A stretch of 64,000 bases of DNA from G965216745 sp965216745. GTDB taxonomy: Bacteria; Pseudomonadota; Alphaproteobacteria; Rickettsiales; Anaplasmataceae. Of the stretch, positions 17,475 through 26,673 are shown piece after piece. Numbering within the stretch: position 1 is the first letter of the stretch; each line of letters opens with the position of its first letter. The notes beneath the pieces are model-generated. The model saw nothing but the letters and a program-made list of their open reading frames with translations. It did not search any database and was not told the DNA's origin. A program made the translations under genes and the position numbers. Location of the stretch: NCBI GenBank assembly GCA_965216745.1, contig OZ244191.1, forward strand, positions 186,001 through 250,000. The letters run 5' to 3'.

Positions 17475-19368
17475 AATAGAATTTCAGTATGGATTTATTT
17501 GTGAGTATGATTGCAACGAAATTGATGGATACACTTTACTAGAGTCTTATACCAAACTGTCTTCTTGCCCAAAAGATTTTACTGCATTAGCTTTAAATGT
17601 TAATGGCAATATAATTGATTTAAGAGATAAAGTAAAAAAAGATTCATATGTCTATTTTATAACTCCACAACAAGAAGAAGGTCTTGAAATAATAAGGCAT
17701 GATTGTGCGCATATATTAGCTAATGCAGTTAAAAACCTCTATCCATCTGCTAAAATAGCAATAGGCCCAACAAACAGTGAAGGCTTTTTTTATGATTTTG
17801 ATACAGAAACACCAATAGGAGAAGAAGAACTAAAAAATATAGAGAAAGAGATGCATTCAATTGTAAAAAAGAATCATCATATACAAAAAATAGAATCAAG
17901 TAAGAGTGATGCTTATAATCTTTTTAAACAAAAAAATGAAACTTATAAAATAGAAATCTTAAACAAAATACCAAAAGATGAAATTGTAACTTTATACAAA
18001 CAAGGTGAGTTTATTGATCTTTGCAGGGGACCACATGGTAAAACCACAGGTTTTATAAAAAACTTTAAATTAACCAAGGTTTCAGGAGCATATTGGAAAT
18101 CAGACTCTAATAATAAAATGCTTACAAGAATTTGTGGTACTGCTCATTATACAAAACAAGAACTTAAAGACCATTTCAATAAAATAGAAGAAGCAAAAAA
18201 AAGAGATCATAGAATCCTAGGTTCAAAAATGGAATTGTTTCATTTACAAGAAGATTCTAAGGGTGGTGTTTTTTGGCATCCTAGAGGATGGGCTTTATAT
18301 TTAAAATTACAAGATTATATAAGAAAAAAACTCCAAACTTTTGATTATCAAGAAATCAGAACACCATCGCTTTTAGATAAAAAATTGTGGGAAAAGTCTG
18401 GTCATTGGGATAAATTTGCTGAAAATATGTTTGTAACTGGATCAGAAAATGAAACATTGGCTATCAAACCAATGAATTGTCCTGGTCACGTTCAAATATT
18501 CAAAAGTAAAATAAGAAGTTATAAGGATTTACCAATAAGATTTTCTGAATTTGGTTCTTGCACAAGAAATGAACCTTCTGGTTCTTTGTATGGATTAATG
18601 CGAGTTAGAGAGTTCGTTCAAGATGATGCGCATATTTTTTGTACGCAAGATCAAATAACAAATGAAACTATTCTATTCTGTAATATGCTCAGAGAAGTTT
18701 ATAAAGAATTAGGATTTAATGATTTTTTTATAAAATTTGCTGATAGGCCAAAAAACAAGTCTGGTTCAGAAGATGTTTGGAACAAAGCTGAAAATTGCCT
18801 AAAAACAGCAATAAATGATTCTGGTTTATCTTATACAATCAATTCAGGTGAAGGAGCTTTTTATGGTCCAAAATTGGAATTTGTTTTAAAAGATGCAATA
18901 GGGAGAAATTGGCAGTGCGGAACATTACAACTTGATTTTGTATTACCCGAAAGACTTGGAGCTCAATATATTGGATCAGATGGTTTTAAACATTACCCTG
19001 TAATGATTCACAGAGCTATACTAGGAACATTTGAAAGATTTATAGGGATATTAATAGAGCATAATAACGGTAAAATACCCATATTTATATCTCCAACACA
19101 AGTTGTTGTTGTTACAATAAATAATAGCGTTGATGATTACGCTCAAAACTTAATTAACATCTTGAAAAAAAACAATATAAGCAGTATTTTAGACAACAGA
19201 AACGAAAAAATAAATTACAAAATACGTCAACATTTAACAATGAAAATTCCATTTATATGGGTAGTAGGTGAAAACGAGAAAAAAGATTCTACAGTTTCGG
19301 TTAGAGATTTCTCGGGATCATCAAAAGTTCTTCTAATAGAAGAAGCTTTAAATTTGTGTTATAAATAA
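17467..19368 (+). CDS. thrS: Threonyl-tRNA synthetase
   Basis: Class II synthetase charging tRNA-Thr. At 633 aa it has the whole plan: TGS domain, editing domain with HDCAHILANAVKNLYP and the later CRGPH motif, catalytic core with motif 2 RFSEFGSCTRNEPSGSLYGL and zinc ligands (MNCPGH), motif 3 HRAILGTFERFIGILIEH, and an anticodon domain starting PTQVVVV. Start GTG at 17467 overlaps ispF. infC follows 20 bp later, the widespread thrS-infC arrangement. Confidence 0.97.
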   Translation: MIKIEFQYGFICEYDCNEIDGYTLLESYTKLSSCPKDFTALALNVNGNIIDLRDKVKKDSYVYFITPQQEEGLEIIRHDCAHILANAVKNLYPSAKIAIGPTNSEGFFYDFDTETPIGEEELKNIEKEMHSIVKKNHHIQKIESSKSDAYNLFKQKNETYKIEILNKIPKDEIVTLYKQGEFIDLCRGPHGKTTGFIKNFKLTKVSGAYWKSDSNNKMLTRICGTAHYTKQELKDHFNKIEEAKKRDHRILGSKMELFHLQEDSKGGVFWHPRGWALYLKLQDYIRKKLQTFDYQEIRTPSLLDKKLWEKSGHWDKFAENMFVTGSENETLAIKPMNCPGHVQIFKSKIRSYKDLPIRFSEFGSCTRNEPSGSLYGLMRVREFVQDDAHIFCTQDQITNETILFCNMLREVYKELGFNDFFIKFADRPKNKSGSEDVWNKAENCLKTAINDSGLSYTINSGEGAFYGPKLEFVLKDAIGRNWQCGTLQLDFVLPERLGAQYIGSDGFKHYPVMIHRAILGTFERFIGILIEHNNGKIPIFISPTQVVVVTINNSVDDYAQNLINILKKNNISSILDNRNEKINYKIRQHLTMKIPFIWVVGENEKKDSTVSVRDFSGSSKVLLIEEALNLCYK

Positions 19369-19388
19369 TTTTTTATAAAGGAGAAATT

Positions 19389-19913
19389 TTGCAAACAAAA
19401 AAAAATAAAGGACCTAAAATTAATTCAGAAATTAAATTTCCAAAAATAAGATTAATAGGAGTAGAAGGTGATTCTATAGGAGTTTTGAAAATAAAAGAAG
19501 CATTAGAGTATGCTCAAAAAAATAATTTAGATCTAGTAGAAGTTTCTTCTATATCAGATCCTCCTGTATGTAAAATAATGGATTATGGTCGTTTTAAATA
19601 TGAAAATCAAAAAAAAACAAATACAAACAAGAAAAAACAAAAAACAACTCTAATCAAAGAAATAAAGATGCGTCCAAACATAGGTGAAGGTGACTATATT
19701 ATAAAACAAAAGAAAATAGTGGAGTTTATATCTAATGGAAACAAAGTTAGGGTTTTTCTTAAGTTCAGAGGAAGAGAAATTGTTCATAAATCTATAGGGC
19801 TTAATCTATTAACAAGACTATCCAATGAATTAAGTGATATTGCAACAGTGATAAAGGAACCAGGAGGTGAAGGACACCAGATATTAATGGTATTATCACC
19901 TATAAAAAAATAG
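19389..19913 (+). CDS. infC: Translation initiation factor IF-3
   Basis: IF-3 prevents subunit joining and checks the start codon on the 30S subunit. The 174-aa product has the N-domain (PKIRLIGVEGDSIGVLKIKE, DLVEVS, PPVCKIMDYGRFKYE) and the C-domain (KEIKMRPNIGEGDY, KVRVFLKFRGREI). The start is TTG at 19389, with AAGGAG ending 5 nt before it and an in-frame ATT just upstream. A non-AUG infC start is widely linked to autoregulation by IF-3. Confidence 0.96.
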   Translation: MQTKKNKGPKINSEIKFPKIRLIGVEGDSIGVLKIKEALEYAQKNNLDLVEVSSISDPPVCKIMDYGRFKYENQKKTNTNKKKQKTTLIKEIKMRPNIGEGDYIIKQKKIVEFISNGNKVRVFLKFRGREIVHKSIGLNLLTRLSNELSDIATVIKEPGGEGHQILMVLSPIKK

Positions 19914-19916
19914 AAT

Positions 19917-20660
19917 TCATTTATTTAAAATATCAATATAACTGCGTATAGAATTTTCCAATCCACAAAATATTGATTCAGATATTAGTTCATGACCTAT
20001 AGAAACTTCATTAATATCAATATTATCAATCAACAATTTCAAGTTATATAAGTTTAAATCATGTCCAATGTTTACTAGAAGACCTAATGATTGAGCTAGT
20101 TTGGCTGAGTTTAATAATTTATTTAATTCTAAATCTCTTTTGTTATCATCATAAAATGAATTTGCATATTGCTTTGTGTGAAGCTCAACTCCATCAGCGC
20201 CAACAGACTTAATATATTTAATGCTATCTTCTTCTGTATCAGAAAAAACAAATACTTTAACACCTACTTTTCTTAGTTTTTGTACAAATGAATAACAGTC
20301 TCCATCATATTCCCTAACCCAACCTCTTTGTGTTGTTTTCTCATTAACTCTTATTACTGGCACTATTGTAAATTGGAAAACATTACATTCTATAACTGAC
20401 TTCAGCAAATCATCCCTAAGATCACCTTCTATATTTAGATTTATATAACCTTTTTTAAAAATTTTCATACAAGATATATCGTATATATCTTGTATTTTAC
20501 AATGACGATTATCAGCTCTAGGATGCATAGTTACACTTTTACAACCAGAATCAAAACAAACTTGTACAGCCCTTTTAAGATTAGGTACTTCTTTGTTTCT
20601 TGAATTTCTCACAAGTGCTATTTTGTCAATATTTACACTAAGCTTAGTTTTATTTTTCAT
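19917..20660 (-). CDS. pdxJ: Pyridoxine 5'-phosphate synthase
   Basis: Condenses 1-deoxyxylulose 5-phosphate with 3-amino-2-oxopropyl phosphate to make pyridoxine phosphate. The 247-aa product has LSVNIDKIALVRNSRN, the GCKSVTMHPRADNRHC block, LNIEGD, a C-terminal VNIGHDLNLYNL, and SIGHELIS. Converges with infC 3 bp away. Makes the cofactor needed by SufS. Confidence 0.95.
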   Translation of the reverse strand: MKNKTKLSVNIDKIALVRNSRNKEVPNLKRAVQVCFDSGCKSVTMHPRADNRHCKIQDIYDISCMKIFKKGYINLNIEGDLRDDLLKSVIECNVFQFTIVPVIRVNEKTTQRGWVREYDGDCYSFVQKLRKVGVKVFVFSDTEEDSIKYIKSVGADGVELHTKQYANSFYDDNKRDLELNKLLNSAKLAQSLGLLVNIGHDLNLYNLKLLIDNIDINEVSIGHELISESIFCGLENSIRSYIDILNK

Positions 20661-20765
20661 TTTTTATTAAACATTATTAAAAGTATTTTTATATTTCAAA
20701 GAAATAGTAAATTTTTAAATTAAAATTATCACATATGAGTTTTAATTTTTTATATTAATTTCCCA

Positions 20766-21251
20766 TCATTTAGAACCTTCTTTTGTTTTGTTTTCTGATT
20801 TTTGATCATCATTATTATCTAAATCATTTGAATTAGATTTATTTTCAAAATCTTTAGAAACATCTAAATCTTCTTTATTTTTATCTTCTCTATTCTTATC
20901 TTTTTCAACTTTTTCTTCTCTGTTCTTTCTATTCTTATTAAGAATTTCCGAAACAGAGTTTATTGTAATTTTTATATCAACACCCTGTGAAACAGTAACA
21001 CTTAAAGTTGAATTATTTAAATCAACTTTTGTAACAACTCCTATTATGCCACCGGAATTAATTATTTTATCTCCCTTACAAATTGATTCTATCATATTTT
21101 TATGTGATTTAATCTTTTTGTTATGTGGCCTAATCAATAAAAAATAAAATATAACAAAAATCAATATCAAAGGTATAAAACTAACTATTGGGGATGCTGA
21201 AGATGATTCAGCACCTTGTGCCAAAGCATCAAAACTAAAAATATTAAACAT
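20766..21251 (-). CDS. yajC: Preprotein translocase accessory subunit YajC
   Basis: Inner-membrane partner of SecDF. One membrane segment (FIPLILIFVIFYFLLIRPHN) followed by the YajC domain with ICKGDKIINSGGIIGVVTKV. The tail is unusually long and charged, rich in Lys, Glu, Asp and Asn. ATG at 21251 has a GGAG site 7 bp upstream; a longer frame to 21311 has no such site. secD/secF are not in the window. Confidence 0.9.
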   Translation of the reverse strand: MFNIFSFDALAQGAESSSASPIVSFIPLILIFVIFYFLLIRPHNKKIKSHKNMIESICKGDKIINSGGIIGVVTKVDLNNSTLSVTVSQGVDIKITINSVSEILNKNRKNREEKVEKDKNREDKNKEDLDVSKDFENKSNSNDLDNNDDQKSENKTKEGSK

Positions 21252-21357
21252 AAAAAATCTCCTGTAACACTTAATTAATATTATGCAAATAATGCTACAA
21301 TAAACAACCAAAGTTTTTTATACACAATAATTTATTCAAAAACTTCCCAAATATTTT

Positions 21358-21385
21358 TTTACATTAAAATAATTTTATGTAGAAT
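21358..21385 (+). promoter_or_regulatory. Probable promoter of rnpB
   Basis: TTTACA, 16-bp spacer, TAGAAT, ending 7 bp before the proposed 5' end of the RNase P RNA. Position and spacing fit a sigma-70 promoter. Confidence 0.5.
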
Positions 21386-21392
21386 TTTAATT

Positions 21393-21724
21393 AGTGGTAA
21401 GCTTTACGACCGCTTTTTATATATAAAAAAGAGGAAAGTCCGGACTCCACGGGAAAATGACTACGGATAACGTCCGTCAAGAGTAATCTTAGGGAAAGGG
21501 CAACAGAAAATATACCGCCTATATAGGTAAGGTTGAAATGGCGTGGTAAGAGCACACCGCATATTTGGCAACAATTTATGGCATTGTAACCCCAGTCAGG
21601 AGCAAGACTAAAAAATGGCTTTTTTCTCGATTTAAGCCAAGGTGAGTCGCAAGATGCGTTCAGTAATGTTCGTACAAGATGAATGGTCGTATATAAACAG
21701 AATCCGGCTTATTGCTTACCCATT
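21393..21724 (+). ncRNA. rnpB: RNase P RNA, bacterial class A
   Basis: The catalytic RNA that trims tRNA 5' leaders. The hallmark blocks appear in order: GAGGAAAGTCCGGACTCCA (conserved region I), GGGAAAGGGCAACAGAAA, GAAATGGCGTGGTAAGAGC and CACCGC, then near the 3' end GATGAATGGTCGT and ACAGAATCCGGCTTA. The 5' GTGGTAAGC pairs with 3' GCTTACCCA to close the terminal P1 helix, which sets the ends. Length about 332 nt is normal for the reduced alphaproteobacterial form. Confidence 0.95.
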
Positions 21725-21800
21725 CATTAAACATAAATAGTTTGTTAATTGTGATATTTTATAGTACATATTCACAATAGAAATATTTTTATAAAATAAC

Positions 21801-23582
21801 ATGACAAAACCCTATACAATAATACATCATGAACACGAAGTAGTAGTAGTAGGAGCAGGAGGCTCTGGATTAAGAGCTACTTTTGGAATGTCAGAATCTG
21901 GTTTATCTACGGCATGTATATCTAAAGTTTTTCCCACAAGAAGCCATACTGTTGCAGCACAAGGAGGAATAAGTGCTGCTCTTGGAAATATGTCAGAAGA
22001 TGACTGGAGATGGCACATGTACGATACAATAAAAGGTTCTGATTGGTTGGGGGATCAAGATTCTATAGAATATATGTGTAAAAATGCAATTCAATCCGTT
22101 ATTGAGCTCGAACACTATGGGGTCCCATTCTCTAGAAATACCGAAGGTAAAATATATCAGAGACCATTTGGTGGAATGACAACACATTACGGCAAAGGAA
22201 AAGAACCTGCATATAGAACTTGTGCAGCAGCAGATAGAACAGGACATGCAATATTACATACTCTTTATCAACAATCTTTAAAATTTAATGCTGAATTTTA
22301 TATAGAATATTTCGTAATAGATTTGATAATAGACGAAAACAAAAATTGTGTTGGAGTTGTTGCATGGAATTTGATGGAAGGAAGTATACACGTATTCAAA
22401 TCTAAAATTGTTGTATTAGCAACAGGAGGATATGGAAGAGCTTATTTTTCTGCAACAAGCGCACACACATGTACAGGAGATGGTGGTGGAATGGCAATAA
22501 GGGCAGGTATACCATTACAAGACATGGAATTTGTTCAGTTTCACCCAACCGGTATATATGGTTGCGGATGTTTAATAACAGAGGGTGCAAGAGGTGAAGG
22601 AGGTTATCTAACAAATTCTGAAGGAGAAAGATTTATGGAAAGATACGCACCATCAGCAAAAGATTTAGCTTCAAGAGATGTTGTTAGTAGGTCAATAACA
22701 ATGGAAATTATAGAAGGAAGAGGAGTAGGTGAACTTAAAGATCATGTATACCTTAACTTACATCACATAGATCCTTCTGTTATAGATGAAAGGTTGCCAG
22801 GAATAAGAGAAACTTCTGAAATTTTTGCAGATATAGATGTAACAAAAGAACCAATACCAATAATTCCCACAGTACACTACAACATGGGTGGTATACCAAC
22901 AAATTATCATGGAGAAGTTCTTTCATCAAGTTCAAAAAAAGTAAATGGATTAATGTCAATAGGTGAATCAGCATGTGTTTCTGTTCATGGAGCAAATAGA
23001 CTTGGTTCTAATTCTTTGTTAGATTTGGTTGTTTTTGGAAGAGCTGCAGCTATAAAAGCTAAAGAATTAATAAAAAAAGAAGAAAGTTTTCCAGAAATAA
23101 GTAATGAGAAAATAGATTATATTATCAATCGATTTGATAATATACGTAACTCATCTGGTGATTTAAAAGTTAGCGATATTAGAATTAAAATGCAAAAAAC
23201 GATGCAAACAAACGCTGCTGTTTTCAGAAAAAAAGATCTTCTTTCTGAAGGTAGAGATAAAATTCACGAAACAACAAAAATGTATAAAGATATAAAAATA
23301 TCAGATAAAAGTATGGTTTGGAACAGTGAGTTGGTAGAAGCTTTGGAATTAGAAAACATGCTTTATCAATCTGTTGCAACTATAGAATCAGCATTAATAA
23401 GAGAAGAAAGCAGAGGTGCTCATGCAAGAGAAGATTACCCTAATAGAAATGATAAAGATTGGATGAAACACACTTTATGCTACATCAATCATCAAAACCT
23501 AGAAGTTAATTTCGATTGGAGAGAAGTTTCTATGGAAACTAATGAAGTAGAAAACTTCCCTCCAAAAAACAGGGTTTATTAG
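21801..23582 (+). CDS. sdhA: Succinate dehydrogenase flavoprotein subunit
   Basis: FAD-bearing subunit of complex II; oxidises succinate to fumarate. At 593 aa it has the FAD site VVVGAGGSGLRATFG, the FAD-linking region TRSHTVAAQGG, the active-site blocks FVQFHPTGIYGCGCLITEGA and RGEGGYL, and HGANRLGSNSLLDLVVFGRA near the C-terminal half. No sdhB, C or D lies next to it, so complex II genes are split. fumC, the next step, is convergent and adjacent. Confidence 0.97.
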   Translation: MTKPYTIIHHEHEVVVVGAGGSGLRATFGMSESGLSTACISKVFPTRSHTVAAQGGISAALGNMSEDDWRWHMYDTIKGSDWLGDQDSIEYMCKNAIQSVIELEHYGVPFSRNTEGKIYQRPFGGMTTHYGKGKEPAYRTCAAADRTGHAILHTLYQQSLKFNAEFYIEYFVIDLIIDENKNCVGVVAWNLMEGSIHVFKSKIVVLATGGYGRAYFSATSAHTCTGDGGGMAIRAGIPLQDMEFVQFHPTGIYGCGCLITEGARGEGGYLTNSEGERFMERYAPSAKDLASRDVVSRSITMEIIEGRGVGELKDHVYLNLHHIDPSVIDERLPGIRETSEIFADIDVTKEPIPIIPTVHYNMGGIPTNYHGEVLSSSSKKVNGLMSIGESACVSVHGANRLGSNSLLDLVVFGRAAAIKAKELIKKEESFPEISNEKIDYIINRFDNIRNSSGDLKVSDIRIKMQKTMQTNAAVFRKKDLLSEGRDKIHETTKMYKDIKISDKSMVWNSELVEALELENMLYQSVATIESALIREESRGAHAREDYPNRNDKDWMKHTLCYINHQNLEVNFDWREVSMETNEVENFPPKNRVY

Positions 23583-23596
23583 ATTTATATAATCAC

Positions 23597-24994
23597 TTAA
23601 ACTTTTTTTGGATTAATCATTTCTTTTGGTATAACCCATTTTTCAAAATCAATCTCTGATAATCCCATTTCTAAATAAGATTCTCTCAATGTTATACCTT
23701 TTTCATGTGCATTTTTAGCTATTTTAGAAGATAAATCATATCCTATTTTATTAGTTAATGCAGTTACTAGCATCAATGAATTTTCAACATGATCTTTGAT
23801 TTTATTTATATTTGGCTCTATTCCATTAATACATTTATCAGAAAAACTTATACAAGAGTCACTTATTAAGTTTATGGACTGTAATATGTTGTATATTATC
23901 ATAGGACTACATACATTTAACTGTAGTATACCACCTTGTATACAACCCAAATTCACAGCAGTGTTGTTTCCTACAACTTGAGAACAAGACATAATAACAG
24001 CTTCACATTGAGTTGGATTAACCTTTCCTGGCATAATTGAAGAACCAGGTTCATTTGCAGGTAAATTAAGTTCACCAAAACCACACCTAGGACCAGAAGA
24101 TAAAAGTCTTATATCATTTGCTATTTTTATTAAAGAAGTTGCAATACAACTTAAAATACCACTTAACTCAACAAATAAATCTCTAGAAGATAAAGCTTCA
24201 AATTTATTTTTTGCTGTATTAAAATCAATTCCTGTTTCTTTTCTTATTTCACTAGCTATCTTATCTGAAAAACCTTCTATTGAATTAATACCTGTTCCAA
24301 CAGCAGTTCCTCCCTGAGCCAAATTCAAAAGAGAAGGAAAGAATCTATTGATTCTTTCTAAATTACTTTCTATCTGAGAAACATAAGAAGAAAATTCTTG
24401 TCCTAAAGTCAATGGAGTTGCATCTTGTATGTGAGTTCTTCCAATCTTAACAATATCATTAAATTCTAAACTTTTTCTCTTTAATGAAGATTTAATATAT
24501 TCTAAAGAAGGTTTTAATAATTCTTTTATTTTTATTGCACAGCATATATGCATTGCTGTTGGAAATGTATCATTAGATGATTGTGAAAGATTAACATGGT
24601 CATTTGGATGAACTGGTTTTTTTGTTCCAATTTCACCTCCCATTTTTTGTATAGCTATATTTGATATCACTTCATTAACATTCATATTTGTTTGAGTTCC
24701 AGAACCTGTCTGCCAAACAGATAAAACAAAATTATCATTATGTTTTTCATCTATAACTTCATCAGCAGCTTCCAAAATTGCATCTTTTATATTTTCAGAA
24801 ATAGAATTAAATTGAAAATTAACTTTTGCAGCACATTTTTTTATTATAGCAATTGATTTAATAAGTTCTATTGGTATTAATTCGTTACTTATATTGAAAT
24901 TTTGTATTGATCTCTGTGTCTGAGCTCCCCATTTTTTATCAACACTTACTTTTATATAACCAATTGAATCATATTCTTCCCTATAATCTGACAT
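23597..24994 (-). CDS. fumC: Fumarate hydratase class II
   Basis: Hydrates fumarate to malate. The product (about 465 aa from ATG 24994) has KWGAQTQRSIQNF, the SGTQTNMNVNEVI block, HPNDHVNLSQSSND, GRTHIQDATPLTLGQEFS, and the family signature GSSIMPGKVNP with its catalytic Ser. The frame extends 12 codons further, but ATG 24994 gives the usual N-terminus. Confidence 0.96.
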   Translation of the reverse strand: MSDYREEYDSIGYIKVSVDKKWGAQTQRSIQNFNISNELIPIELIKSIAIIKKCAAKVNFQFNSISENIKDAILEAADEVIDEKHNDNFVLSVWQTGSGTQTNMNVNEVISNIAIQKMGGEIGTKKPVHPNDHVNLSQSSNDTFPTAMHICCAIKIKELLKPSLEYIKSSLKRKSLEFNDIVKIGRTHIQDATPLTLGQEFSSYVSQIESNLERINRFFPSLLNLAQGGTAVGTGINSIEGFSDKIASEIRKETGIDFNTAKNKFEALSSRDLFVELSGILSCIATSLIKIANDIRLLSSGPRCGFGELNLPANEPGSSIMPGKVNPTQCEAVIMSCSQVVGNNTAVNLGCIQGGILQLNVCSPMIIYNILQSINLISDSCISFSDKCINGIEPNINKIKDHVENSLMLVTALTNKIGYDLSSKIAKNAHEKGITLRESYLEMGLSEIDFEKWVIPKEMINPKKV

Positions 24995-25184
24995 AAAACT
25001 ATACACATAAAAATTATTATTGTAATTCAATAATAATTATTATCAAATCATTTAAAAAACAAAAACAAAAACAAAAAAATAAATTTATTAACAGTAAAAA
25101 AACATATTCATAAAAGTTTAAGTTGATATTATTTTACATTAATATTAGAATTGTACTTATAATCGTAAAAAAAAGGTTTAATAA

Positions 25185-26342
25185 GTGAAATATTTTTTAA
25201 TAATACTAGTATCACTTATATCATCAATTTTATCTTCTTGTTTTCTATCTTCAGATTTTAATTCATTATTATATTCCGTCGGTATTTTAGCAAAAGATTT
25301 TTTAATTACAATATTACCTTTTATAATTTTTTTATTAATACTAACAAGTTTTATAAAACTAAAGTCTAATTCATTTAAATCATTTTTTTACTTGGTTTTT
25401 TTCTCTTACATTTCATCATTAATTTGTGTTTGGTTTTCTCATAGTATAAGTTATTTAATAATAAATAATTCACATTCAATACTTGAAATAAAAAAATCTG
25501 AAGTACCATTAGAACTTTTATTTAAATTAAAAATACCATATATATTTAACAACTATCAAGCTTTAATATTATCAATAATAACAGGTTTTTTATTAAAGAA
25601 AAAACTAAACAAAGAAAAAGTTGAAGCAATACAAGAAAAAATACAAAAAATATCAAATATACTAATACAATATTTTGTAAAACCAATAGTACCTTTCATA
25701 ATATGTGGTTCAACCACAAAGTTGTTTTCTGATGGTGATGTTAATCAAATATTTTTAGGTTATGGTTATATATTGTTATTATTTTTTATATTGGCTTATT
25801 TATACATTGGTACTTGGCATTTCCTGATATTAAAACTTGGATTAAAAGAATTGAAAGAATTAATTCCTCCATATTTAATAGGATTAAGCACTGCTTCAAG
25901 TGCTGTTGCTTTACCTTTGCTTATACAAGCTGTTGAAAAAAACTCTAAATCACCACAGTTATCAAGACCATTTATACCTATTTTAATAAACATACATCCT
26001 TTGGGAAATCATGTTCTTTTTCCTATAATAATAAATTACCTAGGTTGTATTTTTAATGACGAAATATCAATCGGATTAAATGTTGATTATATTTTATTTT
26101 CTTTGAAATATTCTTTGGCTGTATTTACTTCTGCTGGAGTTCCTGGTGGAAGCGGTGTTGTAATAGAACCTGTATTAAAAAATACTCTAATGTTTTCAGA
26201 TACAATATTCTCTATTCTTCTTTCTATATACACATTACTAGATTTAGTAGCAACGCCAACAAATATGTTAGGAAACAATGCTTTTGTATGCTTTGCATCA
26301 AAAGTGATTGATAAAGATAAAAAAAATAAAATAAAAAAATGA
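25185..26342 (+). CDS. Dicarboxylate/amino-acid:cation symporter family protein
   Basis: A 385-aa polytopic membrane protein of the SDF (DAACS) family. Support: the serine-rich loop LSTASSAVALPLLIQAVEKN, the AGVPGGSGVVIEPVL re-entrant loop, and the last-helix LVATPTNMLGNNAF. The canonical unwound-helix motif NMDGT reads NIHPLG (residues 269-274), so substrate or ion coupling may differ. Host dicarboxylate or glutamate uptake is the usual role in intracellular relatives. GTG start at 25185. It is the last gene before the proposed origin. Confidence 0.8.
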   Translation: MKYFLIILVSLISSILSSCFLSSDFNSLLYSVGILAKDFLITILPFIIFLLILTSFIKLKSNSFKSFFYLVFFSYISSLICVWFSHSISYLIINNSHSILEIKKSEVPLELLFKLKIPYIFNNYQALILSIITGFLLKKKLNKEKVEAIQEKIQKISNILIQYFVKPIVPFIICGSTTKLFSDGDVNQIFLGYGYILLLFFILAYLYIGTWHFLILKLGLKELKELIPPYLIGLSTASSAVALPLLIQAVEKNSKSPQLSRPFIPILINIHPLGNHVLFPIIINYLGCIFNDEISIGLNVDYILFSLKYSLAVFTSAGVPGGSGVVIEPVLKNTLMFSDTIFSILLSIYTLLDLVATPTNMLGNNAFVCFASKVIDKDKKNKIKK

Positions 26343-26673
26343 ATTAAATAGAGTAATACATTCAATATAATTGTTCAAAAAACATCAATTAAAGTACATA
26401 ATATAAAATAATTTATATTACAAACATTAAATATACTATTTATTAACAAGTACAAAAAATATTTTTGTTTATATTAAAAAACATAAAACAAAAACTTATC
26501 AACAATAATCTACAAAACAAAAAACAAGGAATACCCTCAAAATAAAATACTTGTTTTAAAACTTATAAACAAATAATTATCTTTAATACAAGTGTTCAAA
26601 AATAGTTCAAAAACTATTTTAAACACTTAAAAGTGTGTACTATTATTTATTATAATATAATATAATATTATAT
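26343..26673. other. Probable chromosomal replication origin (oriC)
   Basis: A 331-bp gene-free region directly upstream of hemE, the known origin neighbour in Caulobacter and in Wolbachia and relatives. It holds three same-strand 9-mers of the form TTATNAACA (26450, 26496 and 26563), each one base off the DnaA box TTATNCACA, a long inverted repeat (26590-26628), and an all-A/T tract at 26642-26674 suited to unwinding. The plus strand is A-rich to the left and T-rich to the right: 60-base samples gave 31 A/17 T at 18301 and 10 A/30 T at 45001, and the same switch appears over minus-strand genes. No canonical CtrA box TTAA-N7-TTAA was found. Confidence 0.65.
26590..26628. repeat. Long inverted repeat in the origin region, with a competing arm
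   Basis: AAGTGTT pairs with AACACTT and, after a small internal loop, AAAATAGTT pairs with AACTATTTT, giving a 16-bp stem around a CAAA loop. The right arm (ACACTT, 26623-26628) can instead pair with AAGTGT at 26631-26636, so the two structures exclude each other. No T-run follows, so it is not a standard terminator. Confidence 0.7.

Noticed and set aside
26087..26365. Minus-strand open frame over the carrier gene end
   Set aside because: Shadow of the SDF-family carrier; no features of its own.
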